Counted from the stretch's first letter, positions 9,691 through 18,450 are shown. The stretch: DNA of 41,518 nt from DASWOJ01 sp964242415 (GCA_964242415.1 CAXTAT010000039.1:1-41518), one strand, 5' to 3'. The notes: generated from the letters alone by a model not told the origin. Made by a program: numbers and translations.

Positions 9691-9971
9691 GCGGGCTTGG
9701 CCCCGGGGAGGCTGGCCACCTCCCGCACAGGACACCCTTCAGGCCGCAATCTCGTCCTCGCAGGCCGGGGTCTCCGCACGCCCGTGTCACCCAAGGGCAG
9801 GTTCTGAACCACGCCTGCCTACACCCGTCCGCCAAACCCAGCACCCGCATCAAAAGCTCCTGTGTGCCGGTCCCACACGAGTCCTTGCCACTGTCCATCA
9901 CGGCGCCAGGCGTTTGGGATTGCACTGTCCTGGCGTTCTCGCGATAGTGATCCTCAAAACGGGAGGAAAAC

Positions 9972-11048
9972 ATGGATCGTCGCCTCTTCATGCGGGGAGC
10001 CGCTGCGCTCGTTGCGGCCACGGCAGCCGACCCGGTTTTCGCCCAATCCGATCCGCAAGGTACAATCCCACCGACGCGCGATTGGAACGATCCATCGACC
10101 GCGATCTACCCGGACCCGGCGTTCCAATCATTTGATGGGCGCTTCGACAAATACAGCGGCGGCACCGCCGGGCTGACCCGGATCTGGACTGGCGGCATCT
10201 GGACCGAAGGGCCAGTCTGGTTCGGCGACATGAGCAGCCTGATCTTCAGCGACATCCCCAATGATCGCCTGATGCGTTACGATACCAGAACTAAACAGAC
10301 CACCATCTTCCGGGAGCCGTCGAACTACGCGAACGGCAACACCCGCGACCGGCAGGGACGGCTGATCTCCTGCGAACAGGGCACGCGCCGCATCACCCGC
10401 ACCGAATATGACGGGAGCATCACCGTGCTTGCCGACCAATATCAGGGGAAGAAACTGAACTCGCCGAATGGCGTCATCGTGCGCTCCGACAACACAGTCT
10501 GGTTCACCGACCCGAGCTATGGCATTGGCGGCGATCACGAGGGCATTCGCGGCGAGTCTGAATTGCCGCGCAACGTTTACCGTCTCACCCCGAGCAGCGG
10601 CAAGCTTGACGTTGTCGCCGGCGACTTCAGCATGCCGAACGGACTGTGCTTCTCACCCGACGAAAAGAAGCTATACATCACCGACACTGGCTATCTTGGC
10701 GGCCAGGAGAAGAAGACGCTGATCCGCGTGTTTGACGTCGACGCCGATGGCAAGCTCAGCAACGACCGCATCTTCCACGACTTCAAGGACGTGCCGCCTC
10801 CTTACATCGCCGATGATATTCGCGTTGACGAGGATGGCAACGTCTGGGCGGCGGGCGGCTGGTCGTCCAACCATGCCATGAACGGCGTCCGCGTCTTCGC
10901 CCCCGACGGTACGCCGATCGGTGCCATCATCGTGCCGGAGGTTGCCGCCAATCTTTGTTTCGGCGGCCCGCGTCATAACCGCCTGTTCATCACCGCCAGC
11001 ACCTCTGTCTACGCCATGGACGTCGGCACTCGCGGCGTTGAACTCTAG
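9972..11048 (+). CDS. Exported SMP-30/gluconolactonase-like (LRE family) protein
   Basis: A 358-residue protein. The start ATG at 9972 follows a strong GGGAGG site. The N-terminus carries a twin-arginine-type signal (DRRLFMRG, hydrophobic AALVAATAA, cleavage near VFAQ), so it is probably exported folded. The mature part is a six-bladed propeller of the SMP-30/gluconolaconase/LRE-like region family. Metal-site residues are visible: Glu79 in TEGPVW, Asn165 in SPNGV, an Asn in MPNGL and an Asp in ADDIRVDEDG. Family members hydrolyse sugar lactones; a periplasmic lactonase acting on products of sugar oxidation fits but is inferred. It appears monocistronic. Confidence 0.88.
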   Translation: MDRRLFMRGAAALVAATAADPVFAQSDPQGTIPPTRDWNDPSTAIYPDPAFQSFDGRFDKYSGGTAGLTRIWTGGIWTEGPVWFGDMSSLIFSDIPNDRLMRYDTRTKQTTIFREPSNYANGNTRDRQGRLISCEQGTRRITRTEYDGSITVLADQYQGKKLNSPNGVIVRSDNTVWFTDPSYGIGGDHEGIRGESELPRNVYRLTPSSGKLDVVAGDFSMPNGLCFSPDEKKLYITDTGYLGGQEKKTLIRVFDVDADGKLSNDRIFHDFKDVPPPYIADDIRVDEDGNVWAAGGWSSNHAMNGVRVFAPDGTPIGAIIVPEVAANLCFGGPRHNRLFITASTSVYAMDVGTRGVEL

Positions 11049-11137
11049 CATCTTTCTGTGCCGGCTTGCCTGATGAGCTTAGGCGGCCCTCCATAGTTCA
11101 GGCGAGTCATGGCGGTTGAAAGGCCGCCGAACCGAGC

Positions 11138-11182
11138 ATGGTGCATGGATCAGGTGCGGCCCACACCCCTGATCCATGCACC
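11138..11182. repeat. Perfect 16-bp inverted repeat (hairpin)
   Basis: TGGTGCATGGATCAGG at 11138-11153 pairs perfectly with 11167-11182 across a 13-base loop. It sits about 90 bases past the stop of the SMP-30-like gene in the 392-base gap before the DUF892 gene. There is no T-run after it, so it is not a classic terminator. The arm core TGGTGCATG is shared with the repeat at 11950-12061. I see no gene in the rest of this gap. Confidence 0.7.
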
Positions 11183-11440
11183 ACGCTTCCATCGCAGCAC
11201 TGATAGCGATCATCTCCATCGGCTCTGGCGCCTGTGCCCCGCGACCCAAGATCCTGGAACAGCCCATGGTCACCCCTGTGCGTGTCGTTGAGTATATAGG
11301 AATGCAGGCAAAGGCATCGTTAACGGGCTGTCGATGTGAGGCCATATCTCCCACTGGCAAGTGCAATCCTTTCTGATGCGGGCGCGTGCATCCAGCGTGC
11401 TGACGCGACGTTCTGCACACGCGACAAACGGGAGAGCAAC

Positions 11441-11938
11441 ATGAGTGGATCAACCAGCACGATGGACGTTTACCTGACGGGGCTGCGCAACCAGCACGCG
11501 GTCGAGACGCAGGCCATCGGCACCGTGAAGAATGAGTTGGGCCGGATGGAGGCCTATCCCGACCTGCACGCGCGGATGCAGGGGGAGATGCAGCGTTCGA
11601 CCACCCAGGCCGCCCGGCTGGACGACTTGCTTGCCAAGCACGGCACCAAAGCCTCTCTTGCGAAGGAAGCGGTTGCGGGCACGGTCGCAACCGTCGCCGG
11701 GTTCGTGCATGCGACGGCGGGGGACGAAGTGCTGAAAAACGTCCTCGCGGCTGTAGGCTTCAAGGCTTACGAGATCGGCTCGTATAAGGTGCTGATCGCC
11801 CTGGCCGAGGCAGCCGGCGCCCCGGCGGATGTCCCGGTGCTGGAGCAGTCTATGAAGGAGGAGCAGGAGATGGGCGACTGGCTTGGCAGCCATCTCCCGA
11901 GCTTCGTGCACGCCTACCTCAAGCAACGGGCAGCATAG
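11441..11938 (+). CDS. DUF892 (YciE/YciF-like) ferritin-like protein
   Basis: A 165-residue, almost wholly helical protein starting at the ATG at 11441 with GGGAG seven to eleven bases upstream. It begins MDVYLTGLRNQHAVETQA and continues with four long helices carrying spaced Glu/His residues (for example HAVETQA, RMEAYPDL, MKEEQEMGDWL). This is the pattern of the DUF892 ferritin-like domain found in the YciE and YciF stress proteins. Family members are linked to stress responses; the biochemical role is not settled. It lies alone between two related inverted-repeat structures (11138-11182 and 11950-12061). Confidence 0.88.
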   Translation: MSGSTSTMDVYLTGLRNQHAVETQAIGTVKNELGRMEAYPDLHARMQGEMQRSTTQAARLDDLLAKHGTKASLAKEAVAGTVATVAGFVHATAGDEVLKNVLAAVGFKAYEIGSYKVLIALAEAAGAPADVPVLEQSMKEEQEMGDWLGSHLPSFVHAYLKQRAA

Positions 11939-11949
11939 CTGCGCCAATA

Positions 11950-12061
11950 GCGTTGGTGCATGAATGGGGTGGTCCGTCACAAGTCTTGGCTATCCTTGGA
12001 TTGTCCTTGCAAACCAACTTACTGAAACTGCGTAGTTACCGTGGGGTTCATGCACCAACGC
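11950..12061. repeat. 112-bp unit with 15-bp terminal inverted repeats
   Basis: GCGTTGGTGCATGAA at 11950-11964 is matched exactly, inverted, at 12047-12061, separated by 82 bases without a coding frame. The arms share the TGGTGCATG core with the hairpin at 11138-11182. The size and long perfect ends resemble a miniature inverted-repeat element or the ends of a deleted insertion sequence. No clear target duplication was found next to it. Confidence 0.55.
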
Positions 12062-12566
12062 CTGACTAAAGAATTGCTCCTTGTTCCCCTGCTCGTACGA
12101 GCAGCATCAGGGTTACAATGGACATCACGCTGGCGACCGTCCCAGGGGTTGAGGCAGAACGCAGCGCTCTGGCCCAGCCCGCCATCGACAATTCCTTGGA
12201 GAGAGATCAACCGAGCGCCTGTGCGTGAAACGCTGTTCCTGGGCCGCTAACGGGATGTTACCAGCCATCATCGAGTCGGACCCAACCCGGAGCGTCACCG
12301 ACCCGCCTGAGATTGGTCATTGGCCCTGCGCTGCTGCATTTGGATAGTGGCCCACGGCCTGCCCTGCTTTAGGCACCCCCGCCCCGCGCCAGTTCCAGCC
12401 CGGTCAGTGCCGGTCGGGACCATCCCGAACGACTGTTTGTTCAACCTTTTAACGAGTTGCTGCCGTTTCGGGGCGGGGTTCCACCAAGACGCCTATCCAC
12501 AAGCGCCGGCTTGCATCCCCGGCCAGGCGGGTGGCAGCCTGCCGGCTAACACAGGGGGGAGGCGGC
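12062..12566. other. Non-coding gap, nothing recognised
   Basis: A 505-base stretch before the SDR gene. No reading frame here looks protein-like. A short AT-richer segment at about 12432-12457 (TTTGTTCAACCTTTTAACGAG) could hold the promoter of the SDR gene, but no clear -35/-10 pair could be defined. Confidence 0.3.
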
Positions 12567-13331
12567 ATGCCGGCATACGTGTTGGACGGGCAAGCGGCGC
12601 TGGTAACGGGCGCTGCGTCCGGCATCGGCTACGCGACGGCGGCCATGCTCGGGCGCGGCGGCGCCCGCGTGGCGGTGAACTTCCTGCCGGGCGACCCGCG
12701 CGGGATTGAGGCAGTGCAGCGGCTGCGGACGGAGGGGATCGACGCCATCGCGGCATCCGGCCAGGTCGGTGTGCCCGGCGAGGAGGCAGCGATGGTCGAG
12801 GCCGCCGCGGCGGCCCTGGGCCGGCTGGACCTGTTGGTCAACAACGCCGGCACGCCCGGCGCGCGGGCGCTGATCCCTGGCGACCGGCTGGACGACATCG
12901 ACGACGCGCTGTGGGACGCCGTGCTGTCCACCAACCTGGTCGGCCTGTTCCGCTGCACCCGGGCTGCAGCGCCGCACCTGCGCATGACTGGCCACGGCGC
13001 GGTAGTGAACGTGGCGAGCATCGCCGGGCTGACGGCGCGCGGCAGCAGCATGGCCTATGGCGCGAGCAAGGCGGGCGTGGTGGCGCTGACCCGGCACCTG
13101 GCGCGCGGCCTTGGCCCGGCGATCCGCGTCAACGCCGTCGCACCCGGCGCTGTGGACAGCGACTGGCAGATCGAGTGGACCGCGGAGCAGCGGCGGTCCT
13201 CGATCGAGCACGCGCCGCTGGCCCGGCGCTGCACGACGGACGACATCGCCGAGGCCATCGTGTTCCTGGGCTGCGCGGCGGCGATGGTGACCGGGCAGAC
13301 CCTGGTCGTGGACGGAGGGCTGACGCTATGA
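12567..13331 (+). CDS. Short-chain dehydrogenase/reductase (SDR)
   Basis: A 254-residue classical SDR. The ATG at 12567 has GGGGGGAGG four bases upstream. It shows the TGAASGIG cofactor loop (residues 14-21), NNAG (92-95), the catalytic Ser151, Tyr164 (YGASK) and Lys168, and the C-terminal GQTLVVDGG strand. It uses NAD(P) to oxidise or reduce an alcohol/ketone; the small-residue-rich first strands do not settle NAD versus NADP. Its stop overlaps the start of the BKACE gene by four bases (ATGA), so the two products are probably made together. It could generate the beta-keto acid cleaved by its partner, as carnitine dehydrogenase does for BKACE enzymes, though the substrate is unknown. Confidence 0.92.
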   Translation: MPAYVLDGQAALVTGAASGIGYATAAMLGRGGARVAVNFLPGDPRGIEAVQRLRTEGIDAIAASGQVGVPGEEAAMVEAAAAALGRLDLLVNNAGTPGARALIPGDRLDDIDDALWDAVLSTNLVGLFRCTRAAAPHLRMTGHGAVVNVASIAGLTARGSSMAYGASKAGVVALTRHLARGLGPAIRVNAVAPGAVDSDWQIEWTAEQRRSSIEHAPLARRCTTDDIAEAIVFLGCAAAMVTGQTLVVDGGLTL

Positions 13332-14212
13332 GCAGCGGAGCGCCTGCCACCATCATCTCCTGCGCCGTCACGGGCGGGGCGGACAACGCGCACATGAGCC
13401 TGGCCATCCCCGTGACCCCCGAGCAGATCGCCGCCGAGGCGCTGGCGGCGCGGGCGGCCGGTGCGGCGGTCGTGCACATCCATGTCCGCGACCCCGCGAC
13501 CGGCAAGCCCAGCCGTAAGCTGGAGCTGTATCAGGAGGTCGTGGCCCGCATCCGCGACAGCGGCAGCGACGTGGTCATCAACCTGACCACCGGCCCCGGC
13601 GCCCGCCTGCAGCCCGACGACGCCGGCCGGCCCGGCCCCGGCACCACCCTGGTCGGCCCGGAGGAGCGGCTGGAGCACGTCCTGGAACTACGCCCCGACA
13701 TCTGCAGCCTGGATGTCGCGACGATGAACTTCGGCGCCCACGCCATGGTCAACGTGCCCGCCCACCTGGAGACCATGGCCCGGCTGATCCGCGCCGCCGG
13801 GGTGAAGCCGGAGCTGGAGGTGTTCGACCTCGGCCATGTCGCGCTGGCCAAGCGGATGGTGGAGGGGGGGCACTTCGCCGCGCCGCCATTCCTGCAGCTG
13901 TGCATGGGGGTACCCTGGGGTGCACCGGCGACGGCGGAGGCGGTGCTGGCGATGCGGGCGGGGCTGCCGGCGGGGGCGCTGTGGTCGGCCTTCGGCATCT
14001 CCCGCCACCAGTTCCCGACCGTAGCGCTGGCGGCGGTGCTGGGCGGGCATGTGCGTGTGGGGCTGGAGGACAATCTCTATTTGTCCCGCGGCGTGCTGGC
14101 GCCGGGTAACGCGGTGCTGGTGGAGCGGGCAGCGGCGCTGGTGCGCGGCGTCGGCGCGGAGGTCGCGACGCCAGCAGAGGCGCGGGCGCTGCTCGGGGTG
14201 GGGCAGGGCTAG
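13328..14212 (+). CDS. Beta-keto acid cleavage enzyme (BKACE, DUF849)
   Basis: A 294-residue TIM-barrel protein of the BKACE/DUF849 family. Members use zinc to condense a beta-keto acid with acetyl-CoA, giving acetoacetate and a new CoA ester. The zinc ligands His50 and His52 sit in VVHIHVRDP, and the family blocks VINLTTGPG, PDICSLDVATMNFG and GLEDNLYLSRG are all present. The ATG overlaps the SDR stop. Substrate specificity within the family varies widely (3-keto-5-aminohexanoate, dehydrocarnitine and others) and cannot be read from these motifs. The SDR just upstream plausibly makes its substrate. Confidence 0.93.
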   Translation: MSSGAPATIISCAVTGGADNAHMSLAIPVTPEQIAAEALAARAAGAAVVHIHVRDPATGKPSRKLELYQEVVARIRDSGSDVVINLTTGPGARLQPDDAGRPGPGTTLVGPEERLEHVLELRPDICSLDVATMNFGAHAMVNVPAHLETMARLIRAAGVKPELEVFDLGHVALAKRMVEGGHFAAPPFLQLCMGVPWGAPATAEAVLAMRAGLPAGALWSAFGISRHQFPTVALAAVLGGHVRVGLEDNLYLSRGVLAPGNAVLVERAAALVRGVGAEVATPAEARALLGVGQG

Positions 14213-14215
14213 GGA

Positions 14216-14700
14216 CCACCCGTGGCCGTTGCGGGATGCGCCGGAGCGGAGGACGGCGGCAACGACCGACGCCAGGGGGCCGAGGCCAGGGTTGTGCCGG
14301 GCCATCAGGGCCAGGGCGCCACGCAGGCTGGTGGGGGAACCGGGGCGAGGAGGCGTGCGACCAGCAGGACTAGGCGATGTGCCCGCTCCGCCGGGTCGGC
14401 GCCGTGCGGCGGGGGAAGGGCGGCCTCATAGAGCGGATGCCGTCGCGGCGATGGGCCGTGCGGAGCAGGCTATGGTGGTGCAAGCCGTCCAGCGCCTGCG
14501 TGGTCGCCTTGGACATGCCGCCCCAGCCGTTGATGGCCCGCTCGCGGCCGAAGCGCGCCTCCAGGTCCGCCGGGTGGGTGGGGCCGCGGGCGCACACGAA
14601 GGCCAGCACCTCGGCGGGGAGGCTGGCCGGGGCATGGCGCCCGGCCTCGCCCGCTGGGTCGTGGCGGGGGTGGAGGAGGTCCCGGGTGCCGAGGGAGCTA
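14216..14700 (-). pseudogene. Winged-helix YcaQ-like (DNA glycosylase family) gene remnant
   Basis: On the minus strand the segment from about 14624 reads LPAEVLAFVCARGPTHP, then NGWGGMSKATTQALDGLHH, then LLRTAHRRDGIR. This strongly resembles the winged-helix region of the YcaQ/AlkX-type family. The reading then shifts frame twice (near 14426 and 14340) and continues as LYEAALPPP, HRLVLLVARLLAPVP and LMARHNPGLGPLASVVAAVL. Both ends of the gene are missing: one end meets the IS256 remnant, the other runs into the 3' end of the BKACE gene. It is certainly non-functional. Identification rests on motif recognition alone. Confidence 0.6.
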
Positions 14701-14786
14701 TGCCCGCCGAGTGACGACGGTTTGAGAAAGGCGACGTATCGAGGTGGGTGAAGGCCTGCCTGAACTTCCGAAGGAGCCGATACGTC

Positions 14787-15325
14787 ATGCCGAGCAGCAG
14801 CAGCGTTGTTCCTCTGCGTCAGCCCGACACGGTTGACAATCCGCTCACGGCCGTCCTGCGCGACGGCGCCCGCCGGCTTCTGGAAGGCGCTGGACGAGGT
14901 GTCGCCGACCACCCGGCATCAACGCTGCACGGCCCACAAGACCGCCAATGTGCTGGACAAGTTGCCCAAGTCGGCCCAGCCGGCGGCCAAGGCCAACCTG
15001 CGCAAGGTTTGGAACGCACCCGACCGGGCGCTGGCGGAGGCGGCCATCGCGACGTTTGCGGAGAAGCATGGGCCAAATACGACAGGGCGGTCACCTGCCT
15101 GACCAAGGACCAGGGTGCGCTACCGACCTTCCGCGACGTCCCGGCCGAGCACGGGAATCTCGGGCGCAACGCTTGGCGCGCCCATCTGCGCACATCCAAC
15201 CCGATTGAGAGTGTGTCCGCCACCGTCCGGCATCGCACCGTTCGCACGAAAGGCGCGCTGTCGCAGGACACCGCCCGGCTGATGTTGCCCAAGCTGGTAA
15301 TGCTTGCCGCGGAAGCGCAGCCGCC
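14787..15325 (+). pseudogene. IS256-family transposase pseudogene
   Basis: The ATG at 14787 has AAGGAG ten bases upstream and opens a typical IS256 N-terminus (NPLTAVLRDGARRLLE). About 200 residues are then missing. The catalytic C-terminal region resumes in another frame (GFWKALDEVSP, RHQRCTAHKTANVLDKLPKS). A further shift near 15070 leads to YDRAVTCLTKDQ, HLRTSNPIESV and RHRTVRTKGALSQDTARLM. Similarity stops near 15310, before the usual WRRLKGENQLP end. It lies at the broken upstream end of the YcaQ-like remnant. Confidence 0.85.
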
Positions 15326-15633
15326 CAGCATAGCGGCGGCGAAGACCCATTCCTTGCGCCGGCCAGGCGGCTGCGGCAGCACCCTCCTGGTCCGTCCTCA
15401 CTCGTGATCGCGGCTTATGCTGTTCGCATCTGCCCCGGCCTCGACCTATGTTCACAGGCCGGCGCCAGGCCCGGCGCGGCAATGGATCAAGTTGCGGTCA
15501 GCGGTGTCGCATCAGTCGGACAGAAATCGCGCGGGGGCGAACTTCGCGGTCGCGTTCGCAATCCCCTGTGCTGTTCCGTGACGATCAGGCAGCAGCGGCG
15601 TGACGACCCCGCACTCCCTCATGGTCCCCTCGA
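15326..15633. other. Non-coding gap, nothing recognised
   Basis: About 308 bases between the IS256 remnant and the convergent hydrolase gene. No plausible reading frame, repeat or terminator hairpin with a T-run was found. Confidence 0.3.
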
Positions 15634-16692
15634 TCATGGCCCTGCGTGCCACGGCGGCAGGCTGGCAAGAAACTGGCCCAGCCGCGCGGCATAGAACTTG
15701 GCCATGATCAGCGTCGCATGTCCGCGCGTCTCCGAGCTTTCCGGCACCAGGTCATAATCCCCGTGCGGCAGCCGGGCCACCGCGCGCTCGACGATCCCAG
15801 ACTCCGGCGGGTTGCGCTCGTCGTCGGCCGAGTTGATCACCAGCACCGGCCGGGTGATCCGCTCCAGGCCCGGGCCGGCGTCGTAGTCATGCGACGAGTC
15901 CCATTGGTATACCCAGTCGTTCGCGTCCGGCGAGGGCGCGGCGAGCAGGCGCGCCACGATCGCATCTGCCGTCACCGCCGCCGGGGCCTGCGCCTGCCAG
16001 CCGAGGTTGCCGCCGGCGGTGGCGACGCCGAAGCTCGCGATGGCATACGGCAGCGAGTGCGGCGCAGTGGTGTAGTTGCCGCCAGCGTAGGTCGGGTCGT
16101 TGCGGATCGTCTCCACCATAAGCCGCCGCATCATCCAGTTGCGGCTCGCCATGGCGGAGGGCTGCGACGCCATCGGCACGAAGCCGTCGGCGAAATCCGG
16201 ATGCTGCTCGGCCCAGAGCCAGGCCTGCATCCCGCCCATGGAGTAGCCCATCAGAAGGCGCAGGTGCGACAGATGCAGCCCCTCAGTCACCAACCGGTAT
16301 TGCGCCGCCACCGTGTCGTCGTAGTCGTAGGGAGGGAACTTGGCGCGGAGCTGCTCGGACGGTTTGGTGGACCCGCCGGCGCCAATCGAGTCCGGCAGGA
16401 TGATGTAGTATTTCGACGCGTCCAATGGCTGGCCCGGCCCGAACAGCGCCCCGGCGAAGACCGGCGCCAGCATCGCCGCACCCGACTGGGCGGTGCCGTG
16501 AAGAATCAGCACCGGCTCCCCAGATGGGCTGCCGATGGTTCGATAGTGCATTCGCAGCCCTGGCAGGGTCTCGCCCGTGTGGAAACGGAAATCGTGCAGC
16601 ATAACGTCAGCCTCCTGCACCGGCGGCAGGTCGGCCGCATGCGCGGCGGCGACCAGCGTTGCAGCAGCGAGCGTGCCGAGCATGATCCTCAC
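15634..16692 (-). CDS. Exported alpha/beta hydrolase of the MetX (homoserine acetyltransferase-like) fold
   Basis: A 352-residue protein. The GTG start at 16692 has AAAGGAG seven bases upstream, a better spacing than the ATG nine bases further in. A Sec signal peptide is visible (IMLGTLAAATLVAAAHA, cleavage before ADLPP). The body carries the alpha/beta-hydrolase elements of the MetX-like group: LHGTAQSG for the oxyanion loop, the nucleophile Ser in GYSMGG, the acid in NSADDERNPPE and the His in TRGHATL. Export to the periplasm argues against a role in methionine synthesis and for hydrolysis of an ester or amide. It is flanked by IS256 pieces in opposite orientation, so it may have been brought in by transposition. 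Confidence 0.88.
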   Translation of the reverse strand: MRIMLGTLAAATLVAAAHAADLPPVQEADVMLHDFRFHTGETLPGLRMHYRTIGSPSGEPVLILHGTAQSGAAMLAPVFAGALFGPGQPLDASKYYIILPDSIGAGGSTKPSEQLRAKFPPYDYDDTVAAQYRLVTEGLHLSHLRLLMGYSMGGMQAWLWAEQHPDFADGFVPMASQPSAMASRNWMMRRLMVETIRNDPTYAGGNYTTAPHSLPYAIASFGVATAGGNLGWQAQAPAAVTADAIVARLLAAPSPDANDWVYQWDSSHDYDAGPGLERITRPVLVINSADDERNPPESGIVERAVARLPHGDYDLVPESSETRGHATLIMAKFYAARLGQFLASLPPWHAGP

Positions 16693-16798
16693 CGTGGCTC
16701 TCCTTTGTGTGCGCCGGCGACCCCAGCGCGTCGGGCCGCCCTCCGCCCACCGCCGCACACCTCGCGTTGCCGTCCGCAAATGCAACACGGAGCCATGC

Positions 16799-16981
16799 TG
16801 GAAACTGGGTGACGCCGTGATGGGCGACGTTCTGTGTTGACGTGTTGGTGACCTCGACGCCGTTGCGCAGCGTAACGTCCTGGACGACTTTGGGCAACTG
16901 GCTCTCGCCCTTCAGCCGGCGCCGGGTCTTGGCTGCCGCCATGACCAGCTTAAACACTATTAGCCGGGTTGATCTGGCCGT
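16799..16981 (-). pseudogene. IS256-family transposase C-terminal fragment
   Basis: Minus-strand residues TRLIVFKLVMAAAKTRRRLK, then GESQLPKVVQDVTLRNGVEV, match the extreme C-terminus of IS256-family transposases. The rest of the gene is absent. Its sequence overlaps in family position with the end of the remnant at 14787-15325 but differs from it, so it comes from a second copy in the opposite orientation. The frame then runs without a stop towards the signal-peptide gene downstream. Confidence 0.75.
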
Positions 16982-17335
16982 GCAGCTTCCGCGACGGCGC
17001 GCAACGTCGGGACAGTTCTGCTCGGACGGTAATATGCCTTTTTTCCTAGTCTGGCAAAGTTGGCCGGCAGACTTGCTGTTCCAGCTTGGCATCGAGGTCT
17101 AGCCATCGCTGACCACGCCCCCGACCGGCACGCCGGTCACGTCCGCCACCCTGCGCGAGCCACGGCGCGAGGTCGCCAGCGGTGCCCGCCGGGCTCGGCT
17201 ATTTCGTGCTGATCCGCAAGCCGGTCGTGCTCGGCCAACGTCCGGCCGACGCGGCGGCAGCATGATGGGCCAATCCGGCCGGCGCGCCCGTGGTGCCGTT
17301 TGCATTCCGGCGCTGCCGCCGCCTACGATCCCTTA
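16982..17335. other. Intergenic gap with a possible gene tail
   Basis: About 354 bases between the IS256 fragment and the dehydrogenase gene. A plus-strand frame ending with TGA at about 17262 (GLGYFVLIRKPVVLGQRP) looks like the tail of a regulator or similar protein but is too short to identify. Nothing else was recognised. Confidence 0.25.
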
Positions 17336-18412
17336 ATGACCAAGCTGCAGTATGAGATCGCCCTCGTCCCCGGTGACGGCATCGGGCCGGAGGTCGTAGT
17401 GGCTGCCGTGGCCGTGCTGCGGCAGGCCGCGGCGCACGCCGGCGTGGCGCTGCGCCTGGCGGAGCACCCGGCCGGCGCGTTCCACTTCCGCGACACCGGC
17501 CAGGCGCTGCCCGCCGCCACGCTGGACGCCATCGGCGCGGCCGACGCCACCCTGTTCGGCGCCGCCGGCTGGCCCGGCATCCGCGCGCCCGACGGCACCG
17601 AGATCGCGCCGCAGATCAGCATCCGCGAGCACTTCGCGCTGTTCGCCGGCCTGCGCCCGGTGCGGCTATGGCCCGGCGTGCCCCCCGTGCTGGCCCGCGG
17701 CCGAGTAGACATGCTGATCGTGCGCGAGCAGACCGAGGGCCTGTTCGCCGGCCGCCACGACCCCACCAGCAACAGCCGCGACAGCGCCACCGACCGCATG
17801 ACCATCACCCGGCACGGCTGCGAACGGCTGTTCGAGATGTCGTTCGCCCTGGCCCGCCGCCGCCGGGCCGCCGGCAAGCCCGGCCACGTCACCCTGATGG
17901 ACAAGGCCAACGTGCTGCGCAGCCAAGCCTTCATGCGCGCGGTGTTCGACGAGGTGGCCGCCCGCCACTCGGACATCGGCGCGGACCACCAGCACATCGA
18001 CGCCGGCTGCATGTTGCTGGTGACCGACCCCGGCCGGTTCGACGTGGTGGTGAGCGAGAACCAGTTCGGCGACATCACCTCCGAGATCGCGGCCGGCGTG
18101 GGCGGCGGGCTGGGCCTGGCGCCGTCCGCCGACCTGGGCGAGCATGTAGGCATGTTCCAGCCCAGCCACGGCACCGCGCCCGACATCGCCGGACGGGGCC
18201 TGGCCAACCCGGTCGCCGCCATACTGTCCGCGGCGCTGCTGCTGGACTGGCTGGCCGATTGCCACGGCGACGAGGGCTGCCGCGCCGCCGCCGGATCCAT
18301 CGAGGCCGCGGTCGGCGCCGTTCTGGCGACCGGGCCGCGCACGCGGGACCTGGGCGGCGACGCCGGCACCGGCGCCGTCACGGACGCGGTGCTCGCGGTG
18401 TTACCAGGATGA
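17336..18412 (+). CDS. Isocitrate/isopropylmalate/tartrate dehydrogenase family enzyme
   Basis: A 358-residue NAD(P)-dependent beta-decarboxylating dehydrogenase. It begins with the family's YEIALVPGDGIGPEV block and has the Arg-rich substrate region (SIREHFALFAGLRPVRLWPG), REQTEGLFAGRH, DKANVLR, the metal-binding Asp region (SENQFGDITSEIA) and the cofactor loop HGTAPDIAGRGLANP. The ATG at 17336 is chosen over an upstream GTG-led extension that lacks similarity. Tartrate-dehydrogenase/isopropylmalate-like members act on malate-type hydroxy acids. Leucine or TCA roles are unlikely in this catabolic setting but cannot be excluded. The stop overlaps the first ATG of the GMC gene. Confidence 0.9.
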   Translation: MTKLQYEIALVPGDGIGPEVVVAAVAVLRQAAAHAGVALRLAEHPAGAFHFRDTGQALPAATLDAIGAADATLFGAAGWPGIRAPDGTEIAPQISIREHFALFAGLRPVRLWPGVPPVLARGRVDMLIVREQTEGLFAGRHDPTSNSRDSATDRMTITRHGCERLFEMSFALARRRRAAGKPGHVTLMDKANVLRSQAFMRAVFDEVAARHSDIGADHQHIDAGCMLLVTDPGRFDVVVSENQFGDITSEIAAGVGGGLGLAPSADLGEHVGMFQPSHGTAPDIAGRGLANPVAAILSAALLLDWLADCHGDEGCRAAAGSIEAAVGAVLATGPRTRDLGGDAGTGAVTDAVLAVLPG

Positions 18413-18450
18413 GCGGGGCCGGGATGAGCGGGGCCAGGATGAGCGGCGAC
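18406..18450 (+). repeat. Three tandem 15-bp repeats, each with an in-frame ATG
   Basis: The units AGGATGAGCGGGGCC, GGGATGAGCGGGGCC and AGGATGAGCGGCGAC follow one another exactly. Each contributes MSG(A/D) in the same frame, giving the GMC oxidoreductase three alternative start codons spaced 15 bases apart. The unit length keeps the frame, so copy number could change without destroying the gene. Confidence 0.9.

Noticed and set aside
12390..12440. A small hairpin (TCGGGA-CCA-TCCCGA) as a regulatory element
   Set aside because: The stem is only six base pairs, with no adjacent T-run or gene start, and is expected by chance in GC-rich DNA.
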